A DNA stretch of 19,420 nucleotides from Patescibacteria group bacterium (lineage in GTDB: Bacteria > Patescibacteriota > Microgenomatia > UBA1406 > GWC2-37-13), in the NCBI GenBank assembly GCA_943356515.1, contig CALRFM010000006.1, forward strand, positions 1 through 19,420, in the 5' to 3' direction. Shown here piece after piece: positions 6,875 through 14,110 of the stretch (position 1 is its first letter; each line of letters begins with the position of its first letter). The notes below the pieces were generated by a model. It searched no databases and was not told the DNA's origin. It was given only the letters and a program-made list of their open reading frames with translations. A program made the position numbers and the translations under genes.

Positions 6875-8743
6875 ATGTCAAAAACAATAGGTATCGATCT
6901 TGGTACAACTAACTCTGCAATAGCAGTTATGGAAGGTGGTAAGGCCAAAATTATTCATTCTAAAGAAGGACGAAATGTTGTTCCTAGTGTGGTAGATCCA
7001 ACGAAACGAACCGTTGGAGATGTGGCTAAGCGACAACTTGTGCTTAACCCTGAAAGGACCATTTATTCAATAAAACGCCTGATGGGACGAAGAGCAACAG
7101 ATCCTGAGGTAATAAATGAAGCAAAATACCTTCCCTACAAAATAAAAGCAGGAAAAGAAGGCAGGGCAGTAGTAGAAGTCGATGGCAAGACATACACTCC
7201 AGAAGAAATTTCTGCCATGATTTTAACGAAATTAAAAGAAGATGCAGAGGCTTATTTGGGCCACTCGGTAGATAAAGCTGTGGTTACCGTGCCAGCATAC
7301 TTTAATGATGCTCAGCGTCAAGCTACCAAGCAAGCTGGTGAAATAGCTGGTCTTACTATTGAGCGCATCATAAACGAGCCCACTGCCGCAGCACTTGCTT
7401 ACGGCCTAGACACATCTCATGCCCATACCATTGCGGTATTCGACTTGGGAGGCGGTACGTTTGATATCACTATACTTGAACTTGGTGAAGGAGTGTTTGA
7501 AGTCAAATCAACCAATGGAGATACCCACTTGGGTGGAGATGATTTTGACCAAGTACTTATAAACTATCTTGCCGATGAATTTAAGAAAGAAAATAACATT
7601 GATCTTCGCAAAGATGTAAAAGCATTACAACGACTCAAAGAAGCAGCAGAAAAAGCCAAGATTGAATTGTCATCTTCACAAGAATCGGAGATCAATCTTC
7701 CGTACATAACGGTTCGAGATGATCAACCTCTGCATTTGGTGATCAAAATAACACGTGCTAAGCTTGAAACGTTAGTAGATGAGCTTATTCAAAAATCATT
7801 TGGCCCCGTTCGCGCTGCACTCAAAGATGCCAAACTAGAAACAAAAGACATCGATGAAATAATTATGGTAGGCGGCATGACCCGTATGCCAAAGATCGTA
7901 GAAGAAGTTAAAAAATTCTTTGGAAAAGAGCCAAACAAGTCGGTTAACCCAGACGAAGTAGTAGCTATTGGAGCTGCCATTCAAGCGGGAATTCTTTCCG
8001 GAGATGCCAAAGATGTGGTGCTTCTTGATGTTACTCCACTCACGCTTGGCGTAGAAACACTGGGTAGTGTTATGACCCCGCTTATTCCCCGAAACACCAC
8101 TGTGCCATCAGCTAAATCTGAGACATTCTCAACTGCGCAGGACAGTCAAACGCAGGTTCAGATTCATGTCCTTCAAGGAGAACGGCCCATGGCAAAAGAT
8201 AATAAATCACTCGGAACCTTCAACCTTGAAGGTATTCCTCCTGCTCCACGTGGCGTTCCACAGATTGAGGTAACATTTGACCTAGATGCCAATGGAATAC
8301 TTACGGTAACTGCCAAAGATAAGGCAACTGGCACAACTCAAAGTATCACCATTCAAGGTGGCACGGGCTTAAGTGATGCTGAAGTGGAAAAGATGAAGAC
8401 TGAAGCAGAAGAGCATGCCGAAGAAGATGAAAAGCTAAAGATTGTAATTGAAGCTAAAAATAAAGCAGAACACTTAATCTACACCTCAGAAAAAGCTCTG
8501 AAAGATGCGGGAGACAAAGTTCCAGAAGATGTTAAAAAAGAGGTTGAAGAGTCAGTTGCAAGCTTGAAAGAAATGCTTAAAAACGAAGATGTAACCGCCG
8601 ACGAGCTGGACACAAAGATCGGAGAAGTAACCGAAACGTTACAGAAAATTGGCGAAGCAATGAATAAAAAAGAGCCTCATCAAGAAGGTGAACATGTTGA
8701 TGAAAAGCAAAAAGATGTAGAAGAGGGCGAGGTTGTTGAATAA
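6875..8743 (+). CDS. dnaK: Chaperone protein DnaK (Hsp70)
   Basis: DnaK, the ATP-dependent Hsp70 chaperone that cycles with DnaJ and GrpE on unfolded polypeptides. It has 622 residues, near the usual 610-640. The nucleotide-binding domain shows [11 protein letters not shown] (5-15), [11 protein letters not shown], the phosphate-2 motif [13 protein letters not shown] (about 187-199) and [11 protein letters not shown] (about 328-338). The interdomain linker [12 protein letters not shown] precedes the substrate-binding beta domain, and an acidic, charged helical lid ends in EEGEVVE, resembling the EEVD/DFEVVD-type tail of bacterial DnaKs. No key residue is missing. It is preceded by an AT-only spacer without Shine-Dalgarno and followed by dnaJ after 2 nt. 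Regulation is presumably by the CIRCE element upstream of hrcA, since no closer operator is visible. Confidence 0.98.
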   Translation: MSKTIGIDLGTTNSAIAVMEGGKAKIIHSKEGRNVVPSVVDPTKRTVGDVAKRQLVLNPERTIYSIKRLMGRRATDPEVINEAKYLPYKIKAGKEGRAVVEVDGKTYTPEEISAMILTKLKEDAEAYLGHSVDKAVVTVPAYFNDAQRQATKQAGEIAGLTIERIINEPTAAALAYGLDTSHAHTIAVFDLGGGTFDITILELGEGVFEVKSTNGDTHLGGDDFDQVLINYLADEFKKENNIDLRKDVKALQRLKEAAEKAKIELSSSQESEINLPYITVRDDQPLHLVIKITRAKLETLVDELIQKSFGPVRAALKDAKLETKDIDEIIMVGGMTRMPKIVEEVKKFFGKEPNKSVNPDEVVAIGAAIQAGILSGDAKDVVLLDVTPLTLGVETLGSVMTPLIPRNTTVPSAKSETFSTAQDSQTQVQIHVLQGERPMAKDNKSLGTFNLEGIPPAPRGVPQIEVTFDLDANGILTVTAKDKATGTTQSITIQGGTGLSDAEVEKMKTEAEEHAEEDEKLKIVIEAKNKAEHLIYTSEKALKDAGDKVPEDVKKEVEESVASLKEMLKNEDVTADELDTKIGEVTETLQKIGEAMNKKEPHQEGEHVDEKQKDVEEGEVVE

Positions 8744-8745
8744 TT

Positions 8746-9570
8746 ATGGATTATTATCAAGTGCTTGGAGTGAGTAAAAACTCCTCCAAGCAAGAGTTAA
8801 AGTCGGCTTATCGCAAGCTTGCGCTCAAATGGCATCCAGATAAGAACAAAGAAAAGGGAGCAGAGCAAAAGTTCAAAGAGATCAATCAAGCGTACGAAAC
8901 ATTGTCTGATCCAAAAAAGAAAAACATGTATGATCAGATGGGCCATTCTGCAGCTAGTCAAAACCCATATGGTGGCCAAGGAGGATACTACTCCAATGTT
9001 GGCGGGCAAAGCGTGAACTTTGATTTTGGCGGCGTGGATCCATTTGATATCTTCGAACAATTTTTTGGTGGGCAATCGCCCTATGGTAGGTCTCGGCAAA
9101 CCCGTCAACCACGATCGGTATACCAAATGCAAATCTCCTTTTTAGAAGCAGTAAGAGGAGTAGAAAAACTGACCGTGATGAACGGGAAAGAAAAATCTAT
9201 CAAGGTTCCTGCAGGGGTAGACAATGGTACGAGAATTCGGTTTAATGACTTTGACGTAGTTATGAGCGTTACGCCAGACAGGCGATTTACCCGAAAAGGT
9301 CAAGATGTGTATTACGAACAAACTATATCACTCACGCAGGCCATACTTGGAGCTACCATAGAAATCCCCACTATAGATAAAGCGGTAAACGTAAAAGTAA
9401 AACCAGGAACGCAAAGTGGCAGCATGCTTCGGTTGCAAGGCAAAGGAATACCTTACCCTCAATCTTCGCGCAAAGGAGATCAATACATACAATTTGTTGT
9501 CACTATGCCAACAAAATTATCTAGCAAAGCAAAAGAGCTTATACAAGAATTCGAAAAAGAAATTTCATGA
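8746..9570 (+). CDS. dnaJ: DnaJ-family co-chaperone without zinc finger (type II, CbpA-like)
   Basis: A J-domain co-chaperone of 274 residues that should stimulate the DnaK ATPase. The J domain (1-68) has the essential HPD at 30-32 (LKWHPDKN) and the usual helix IV end KNMYDQMG. A glycine/phenylalanine-rich stretch (about 70-108) includes [18 protein letters not shown]. Two C-terminal substrate-binding beta domains follow, with [13 protein letters not shown] and [16 protein letters not shown]. The four CxxCxGxG zinc repeats of classical DnaJ are absent and I see no cysteine at all, so this is a type II protein although it holds the dnaJ position after dnaK. The loop after RIRF is also shorter than usual. 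The stop overlaps the next start (ATGA). cbpA would be an alternative name. Confidence 0.92.
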   Translation: MDYYQVLGVSKNSSKQELKSAYRKLALKWHPDKNKEKGAEQKFKEINQAYETLSDPKKKNMYDQMGHSAASQNPYGGQGGYYSNVGGQSVNFDFGGVDPFDIFEQFFGGQSPYGRSRQTRQPRSVYQMQISFLEAVRGVEKLTVMNGKEKSIKVPAGVDNGTRIRFNDFDVVMSVTPDRRFTRKGQDVYYEQTISLTQAILGATIEIPTIDKAVNVKVKPGTQSGSMLRLQGKGIPYPQSSRKGDQYIQFVVTMPTKLSSKAKELIQEFEKEIS

Positions 9571-10571
9571 ATATAACGTCAAACTATTCGAAAGACGGTT
9601 CATATAAAACCTATCTTCAGATTGTTCAATCTATCCGTTCGTTTCTTAACGATAATGGATATCTTGAGCTTGATTTGCCCGTATTATCACCAGCTCTCAT
9701 TCCAGAACCATATCTTGAAGTTTTCAAAACTGAATTCAAATACATGGATGAAAAGCAGAATTTATTTCTCACTCCATCGCCCGAGCTTTTTATCAAAAGG
9801 TTACTTGCATCAGGTATCGGAGACTGTTATTACATGGGTAAAGCATTTAGAAACAGTGAACCTCATTCGCCCAGACACGAGCCGGAATTTACCATGCTTG
9901 AGTGGTATAAAGTAGGAAAAGATTATCATTATATGGCAGATCAGGTATTGAAGCTTCTTCAGCATATCGCAAAAATCGTAACAGGTGATGACTCACGCAT
10001 TTCATATCAGGGAACGTTAATCTCCCTTGAAAAGTGGGAAACATTTACCGTTGCGCAGGCATTTGAAAAATATGCTCACATTAACCCAGAAACATTATTC
10101 AATGAAGAAGCATTTATTGCAGCTGCTCAAAAAAAAGGGTATAAAACAGAATCATTCACCTATGACGATATATGGTCACAACTATACACTCAAGAAGTAG
10201 AACCTCACTTGGGCATGAATGGGTATCCTACGATGCTCTACGATTACCCAGTACAATTTGCCGCACTATCAAAGCCGAACAACGATGGAGTTACTGCACA
10301 GCGATTTGAGTTTTATATTGCCGGACTTGAGCTGGGGAATTGTTACACAGAACTTACCGATGCGACGTTACAGAAAACAAGGTTTAAACAAGAAGCCAAG
10401 GAACGGGAAATCTCTGGTAAAATAAGTCACCCCGTTGATTGGGGATTTATTGAATCATTGGAGCGCGGCATGCCAGAATGTACGGGTATTGCCATTGGCG
10501 TTGAAAGAATTGGAATGATTTTTGCCAATGTGCAAAGTATCAAAGATATTAAATTAATTACTTTTTCATAA
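9567..10571 (+). CDS. epmA: EF-P lysine aminoacylase EpmA/GenX/PoxA-like (class II synthetase paralogue)
   Basis: A 334-residue class II aminoacyl-tRNA synthetase core with no anticodon-binding OB domain, matching the architecture and length of EpmA (325 residues in E. coli). EpmA activates (R)-beta-lysine and attaches it to the EF-P loop lysine. Landmarks: TPSPE (69-73), motif 2 FRNSEP then [11 protein letters not shown] (94-114), the substrate-pocket strand [13 protein letters not shown] (253-265), and motif 3 [13 protein letters not shown] (305-317). A309 in motif 3 is the alanine that E. coli EpmA has (A298) where lysyl-tRNA synthetases have glycine; motif 3 carries E313-R where E. coli has D-R. 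The gene overlaps the dnaJ stop by 4 nt and the EF-P gene starts one base after its stop, which strongly supports EF-P as substrate. No EpmB (lysine 2,3-aminomutase) lies in the window, so the amino acid used is open. Confidence 0.9.
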   Translation: MNITSNYSKDGSYKTYLQIVQSIRSFLNDNGYLELDLPVLSPALIPEPYLEVFKTEFKYMDEKQNLFLTPSPELFIKRLLASGIGDCYYMGKAFRNSEPHSPRHEPEFTMLEWYKVGKDYHYMADQVLKLLQHIAKIVTGDDSRISYQGTLISLEKWETFTVAQAFEKYAHINPETLFNEEAFIAAAQKKGYKTESFTYDDIWSQLYTQEVEPHLGMNGYPTMLYDYPVQFAALSKPNNDGVTAQRFEFYIAGLELGNCYTELTDATLQKTRFKQEAKEREISGKISHPVDWGFIESLERGMPECTGIAIGVERIGMIFANVQSIKDIKLITFS

Positions 10572-10572
10572 T

Positions 10573-11130
10573 ATGAAACCAGCAGGAAACTTAAAAAGAG
10601 GAGAATTTGTCCTCTATCAAAATGATATTTGGCAATTACAAAAAACAGAATTTTATTCCCCAGGAAAGGGTTCAGCTGTGATGCGGACTAAAATGAAAAA
10701 TGTCACTAATGGCAAATCTATAGATATGACTTATAAATCTCAAGAAAGTGTAGAAACTGTGGAAGTTGCAAGTACTGAAATGCAATATTTATACAAAGAT
10801 ACTGAAAATGCATTTTTTATGGATCAACATTCATATGAACAGCATACGCTCTTACTGAGTGTTATTGGTACTATTATTAACTTTTTCAAAGAAGGCGAAG
10901 CGATGTTTGTCTATGTATATAACGATAAGCCGCTGAGTATTCGACCGCCAGCAAGCGTACAATTGAAAATAACTGAAACAGAAGATGCAGCCCGTGGTGA
11001 CACGGTAAGTAATGCTAAAAAAGAAGCTATTGTAGAAACCGGTGCAAAAGTTATGGTGCCACTTTTTATAAAACAAGGTGAAATAATATCTATTAATCCA
11101 GAAACAGGAGAATATACGGGGAGGGTTTAA
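10573..11130 (+). CDS. efp: Translation elongation factor P
   Basis: EF-P binds between the P and E sites of the ribosome and speeds peptide bonds at consecutive prolines. It has 185 residues, near the 188 of E. coli. Domain I (1-63) begins with LKRGEFVLYQNDIWQ and contains the tip loop YSPGKGSA with K32, equivalent to modified K34 of E. coli. Domain II (about 65-128) contains YLYKDTENAFFMD and the region before PPASVQLKI. Domain III closes with GAKVMVPLFIKQGEII then NPETGEYTGRV. The PGKG loop context fits an EpmA-type (lysylated) EF-P rather than the rhamnosylated arginine type. The gene starts one base after the epmA stop (TAA-T-ATG) without Shine-Dalgarno. Position at the end of the chaperone unit suggests co-expression with it. 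Confidence 0.96.
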   Translation: MKPAGNLKRGEFVLYQNDIWQLQKTEFYSPGKGSAVMRTKMKNVTNGKSIDMTYKSQESVETVEVASTEMQYLYKDTENAFFMDQHSYEQHTLLLSVIGTIINFFKEGEAMFVYVYNDKPLSIRPPASVQLKITETEDAARGDTVSNAKKEAIVETGAKVMVPLFIKQGEIISINPETGEYTGRV

Positions 11131-11132
11131 TT

Positions 11133-11753
11133 ATGCTCACTGTCGGAGAATTACTTCTTAATGTTCGGAAACGGAAAAATATCTCGTTAGAAGATGTAGA
11201 AAAAGAAACGCGCATTCGCAGGCGTTACTTAGAAGCTATTGAGAATAATGACTGGTCTTCGTTTAGTTCTCGTGTATATATTAGTGGTATTATTCGCACC
11301 TATGCATCATATCTTGGCGTAAGTCCAGACAATGCCTTGGCATATTTTCGCCGCGACTTTGAGAAGAGTGAGCGACTTACATTTAAGGGAAAACTGCCAT
11401 CACTGAGCATCTTGCCAGAAACAAAGAAAATATTGTATGGCATGATAATTGGTATATTGCTCTTGTTCTTTGCCTATTTTGGATATCAAATTCGCATGTA
11501 TTTTCAGCCGCCAAACATAAGTATTTTGGCACCAGAGAAGCGAATATTTCGTAATGTAGACCGCATCAGCATTACAGGTCAAACAACCATAGAATCTACT
11601 ATCACTATTTTTGATCAAGAATTATTCCCAGACAATAAGGGCGTTTTTAACTATGAGTTTCCCCTTTCGAAAGGGAATAATAAGCTTATTATCAATGTTC
11701 AAGGAGCAAATGGAAAAACATCGAAGTTAGAAGAAGTGTTTGTTTTGGAGTAG
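11133..11753 (+). CDS. RodZ-like membrane protein: helix-turn-helix, TM helix, C-terminal beta domain
   Basis: A 206-residue protein. Residues 1-70 form a RodZ-type HTH_25 domain (VGELLLNVRKRKNISLEDVE, then TRIRRRYLEAIENNDW). A basic linker precedes one membrane helix (about 104-124, ILYGMIIGILLLFFAYFGY). Residues 130-206 look like an Ig/bacterial beta-sandwich domain (PNISILAP, ISITGQT, GNNKLIINVQG) outside the membrane. RodZ links MreB to the cell-wall elongation machinery; this protein has the same plan but a short tail, so the role in cell shape is inferred. GGAGG (11120-11124), eight bases before the ATG, is a real Shine-Dalgarno, one of the clearest here. It follows efp after 2 nt and ends one base before the convergent radA stop. 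Two abutting palindromes lie in the 3' part. Confidence 0.8.
   Translation: MLTVGELLLNVRKRKNISLEDVEKETRIRRRYLEAIENNDWSSFSSRVYISGIIRTYASYLGVSPDNALAYFRRDFEKSERLTFKGKLPSLSILPETKKILYGMIIGILLLFFAYFGYQIRMYFQPPNISILAPEKRIFRNVDRISITGQTTIESTITIFDQELFPDNKGVFNYEFPLSKGNNKLIINVQGANGKTSKLEEVFVLE
11662..11692. repeat. Two abutting perfect palindromes
   Basis: CCCTTTCGAAAGGG (11662-11675, 14 bp) and ATAATAAGCTTATTAT (11677-11692, 16 bp) are each perfect inverted repeats, separated by one base. They lie about 60 nt before the stop of the rodZ-like gene and encode its PLSKGNNKLII region. No T-run follows, so they are not a standard terminator. Confidence 0.6.
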
Positions 11754-11754
11754 G

Positions 11755-13041
11755 CTATTTTGCCATTTTTGAATACAATTCCTTCACGTTCTTACATTCT
11801 TTTGAATGATATTGCTTGGTAAATTTGAGTCGTTTCGCTTCTTGTACAATCTTTTCTTCGCCGTAAACTTTGCGAACTTCACCCAATAATCCAAGCTCTC
11901 CGGTAAAAACGGTTTGATTAGAGAGAGGAATATCTTTTACCGTAGATAGAATTGCTGCAACTACAGCCAAGTCTGCAGCAGGTGATTTAACTTGTACACC
12001 ACCAATAACGTTCAAATATAAATCATAGGTACTAAGGTTTATATTCAAATGCTTTTGAATTACTGCAATAAGAAGAAGCACTTTGTTGTAGTCTAACCCC
12101 TTCACTACCCTTCGTGGCATAGCTAAAAATGATTTGGTGGCAAGCGCTTGTATTTCAAAAAAGAGTGGCCGTTGCCCTTCCATAACTCCTGCAATAGATT
12201 TGCCAGGAACATCTATTTCTTCTTGTTTATCTATAAATACCGTAGGATTATCTACTTCTTTCAGTCCTTTGGATGTCATTTCAAATATGCCGATTTCATC
12301 AGTTGAACCAAATCTATTTTTTTGGGCACGTAATATTCTGTAATTTGACACGCGTTCTCCTTCAAAATGCAGTACGGCATCTACCATATGCTCGAGTGCT
12401 TTTGGCCCTGCAATATCTCCATCTTTAGTTACATGTCCTACAATAATCATAGGGATACCCGTCTCTTTACTGAGTCGAATAAGTCGTGCCGTGGCCTCTC
12501 TGAGTTGAGATATACTCCCAGGCGCGCTCATCACATCTTTGGAATAGATAGTTTGAATAGAGTCGATAACAATTATTTCTGGAACAACTTTCAGCTCTCG
12601 CACTCCTCCATCAATTGCCTCAACCTGTAGTGAATCAGAAAAAGACATGGTTGCAAGAGGTATGCCAAGTCTATCTGCTCTATCTTTTACTTGTTCTGCA
12701 GATTCTTCACCAGAAATATATAATGCTTTGAGCTTATGTAAACTTTGAAGAAGAAGCGTAGACTTGCCTACTCCAGGCTCACCGGTAACAAGTATCACTT
12801 CACCCTTTACCACTCCGCCTCCAAGCACCCTATCGAGTTCATACACATCGGTTTTGTTGCGATTGGTGTCTAAAGCGGCAATTTTTTTGAATGCCTTAGA
12901 TTCAAACACCTCAGTTTTTTTAGATTTTGTTGTTTTTGCTTCACGTTTTTGGACAAGGGTATTCCATTCACTACAATTCGGGCACCTGCCCATCCACGAG
13001 GCAGAACCTTCACCGCAGTTTGAGCATATAAAAAAAGACAT
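11755..13041 (-). CDS. radA: DNA repair protein RadA (Sms)
   Basis: RadA/Sms, a RecA-like, DnaB-like branch-migration ATPase of recombinational repair. With the start at 13041 it has 428 residues. The N-terminal C4 zinc finger has C6, C9, C20 and C23 (CSNCGEG...CPNCSEW). The ATPase shows Walker A GEPGVGKST (87-95), Walker B IIVIDS (156-161) and the RadA-specific KNRFG (241-245). The C-terminal Lon-like domain contains LDYNKVLLLIAVIQKH, KSPAADLAVVAAI and FTGELGLLGEVR. The frame is open 12 codons further up (ATG at 13077), but the zinc finger normally begins just after the start, and a perfect TATAAT lies six bases before the 13041 ATG, so 13041 is preferred. It is divergent from nusA and convergent with the rodZ-like gene, with one base between stops. 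Confidence 0.95.
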   Translation of the reverse strand: MSFFICSNCGEGSASWMGRCPNCSEWNTLVQKREAKTTKSKKTEVFESKAFKKIAALDTNRNKTDVYELDRVLGGGVVKGEVILVTGEPGVGKSTLLLQSLHKLKALYISGEESAEQVKDRADRLGIPLATMSFSDSLQVEAIDGGVRELKVVPEIIVIDSIQTIYSKDVMSAPGSISQLREATARLIRLSKETGIPMIIVGHVTKDGDIAGPKALEHMVDAVLHFEGERVSNYRILRAQKNRFGSTDEIGIFEMTSKGLKEVDNPTVFIDKQEEIDVPGKSIAGVMEGQRPLFFEIQALATKSFLAMPRRVVKGLDYNKVLLLIAVIQKHLNINLSTYDLYLNVIGGVQVKSPAADLAVVAAILSTVKDIPLSNQTVFTGELGLLGEVRKVYGEEKIVQEAKRLKFTKQYHSKECKNVKELYSKMAK

Positions 13042-13047
13042 GTGTTC

Positions 13048-13053
13048 ATTATA
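13048..13053 (-). promoter_or_regulatory. Putative radA -10 element
   Basis: On the minus strand TATAAT is followed by GAACAC and ATG (13041). The -35 at 17-nt spacing (13071-13076) is poor. The predicted transcription start is at or within a base or two of the ATG, so the mRNA should be leaderless. The arrangement copies that of cca. Confidence 0.62.
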
Positions 13054-13076
13054 CAAGACTAGAAAGGGGAGATTCA

Positions 13077-13104
13077 TTGTAATTTGGCTTTTTTGTGCTA
13101 GAAT
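13077..13104 (+). promoter_or_regulatory. nusA promoter
   Basis: TTGTAA (13077-13082, four of six) is followed after 16 nt by TAGAAT (13099-13104, five of six), with TGC directly upstream giving an extended -10. The hexamer ends seven bases before the nusA ATG at 13112, predicting a leaderless transcript. It is back to back with the radA promoter; only 70 nt separate the two start codons. Confidence 0.7.
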
Positions 13105-13111
13105 TAGCTGT

Positions 13112-14110
13112 ATGGTAATAGTAAAAAGTGAATTTACATTGGCCCTAAATCAAGTCGCAACCGAGCGAGGTATCAGCGTAGATGACGTTATATCTTCTAT
13201 GAAAGGTGCTATTCTTGCTGCTTATTATAAAGAAAATGGTCAATCTGTGATAGACGAAGAGCGTGACATAACAGTAAAAATAGATACTAATACGGGCGAA
13301 ACTCACATTATTGAAAATAAAAAAGACATTACCCCTCCTGGATTTGGCCGTATTGCTGCACAAACTGCACGGCAAGTTATTGTTCAAAAAATTCGTGAAA
13401 TAGAGAAGAAAACCATCATATCTCACTATCTCGACCAAGTTGGAACTCTTGTACGGGGCCGTATCATACGCCAAGATGTAAATAATATATATGTTGATAT
13501 TGGTAAAACAGAAGCCATACTTCCTCGAGATGAGCAAATCCGCAAAGAGCAGTTGGCAGTAAATGAACGATACATGTTTTTACTCAAAGAAATTGCTACC
13601 AATCCAGCTGGATACTCACGCATTATTGTGTCTCGCGCAGATGAGCAGCTCATAGTCGAGCTTTTTAGACGTGAAGTACCAGAAATTGCCAATGGTACGG
13701 TTGAAATCAAACGCGTAGCCCGAGAGCCAGGTGAACGAGCAAAAATAGCAGTCCATAGCAGTCAAAGTGGCGTAGACCCTGTCGGCGCATGCGTGGGTCA
13801 AAAAGGCATACGAGTACAAACTGTCACAGATGAGCTTAACGGAACAGAAAAGATCGACATTATTCAATGGAACCAAGATATAAAAACATTTTTAGTAAGC
13901 GCATTGTCTCCTGCACAAGTAGTGTCCGTAGTACTCGATGAAAAAACAAAAAGAGCTGAAGTTACGGTAGAAGAGTCTCAAGCACCACTTGCAATAGGAA
14001 GAAATGGAGCAAATGTAAATCTTGCCGCAACATTGACTGATTATGAAATTGATATTCATCAGATTAAAGGAAAAGAAACTCCAGAGTCTAAAGATGAAAA
14101 AGAAGCATGA
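13112..14110 (+). CDS. nusA: Transcription termination/antitermination protein NusA
   Basis: NusA binds RNA polymerase and modulates pausing, termination and antitermination. From the ATG at 13112 it has 332 residues. The N-terminal polymerase-binding domain (1-105) includes VDDVISSMKGAILAAYYKEN and GRIAAQTARQVIVQKIRE. The S1 domain (about 108-175) has GTLVRGRIIR and YVDIGKTEAILP. KH1 contains CVGQKGIRVQTVTDEL and KH2 ends APLAIGRNGANVNLAATL. The C-terminal acidic repeats of proteobacterial NusA are absent, as in most other bacteria. The frame is open far upstream over radA, but that extension is antisense to radA and lacks NusA character; the promoter and the family N-terminus both point to 13112. 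The stop overlaps infB by 4 nt. No rimP, ylxR or ylxQ neighbours are present. Confidence 0.95.
   Translation: MVIVKSEFTLALNQVATERGISVDDVISSMKGAILAAYYKENGQSVIDEERDITVKIDTNTGETHIIENKKDITPPGFGRIAAQTARQVIVQKIREIEKKTIISHYLDQVGTLVRGRIIRQDVNNIYVDIGKTEAILPRDEQIRKEQLAVNERYMFLLKEIATNPAGYSRIIVSRADEQLIVELFRREVPEIANGTVEIKRVAREPGERAKIAVHSSQSGVDPVGACVGQKGIRVQTVTDELNGTEKIDIIQWNQDIKTFLVSALSPAQVVSVVLDEKTKRAEVTVEESQAPLAIGRNGANVNLAATLTDYEIDIHQIKGKETPESKDEKEA

Noticed and set aside
9567..10571. Lysyl-tRNA synthetase (lysS)
   Set aside because: There is no N-terminal anticodon-binding domain; length, motif 3 alanine and the efp neighbour all point to EpmA.
13042..13077. Upstream ATG of radA
   Set aside because: The -10 element lies inside the extension, and RadA proteins normally begin just before the zinc finger.
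12764..13111. Long upstream extension of the nusA frame
   Set aside because: It lies antisense to the zinc finger and Walker A region of radA, has no NusA character, and starts before the nusA promoter; it is an open-frame artefact.
13602..13613. Palindrome ATCCAGCTGGAT as a second copy of the hydrolase-gene repeat
   Set aside because: It shares only the CCAGCTGG core and lacks the GC-rich arms and flanking repeats.
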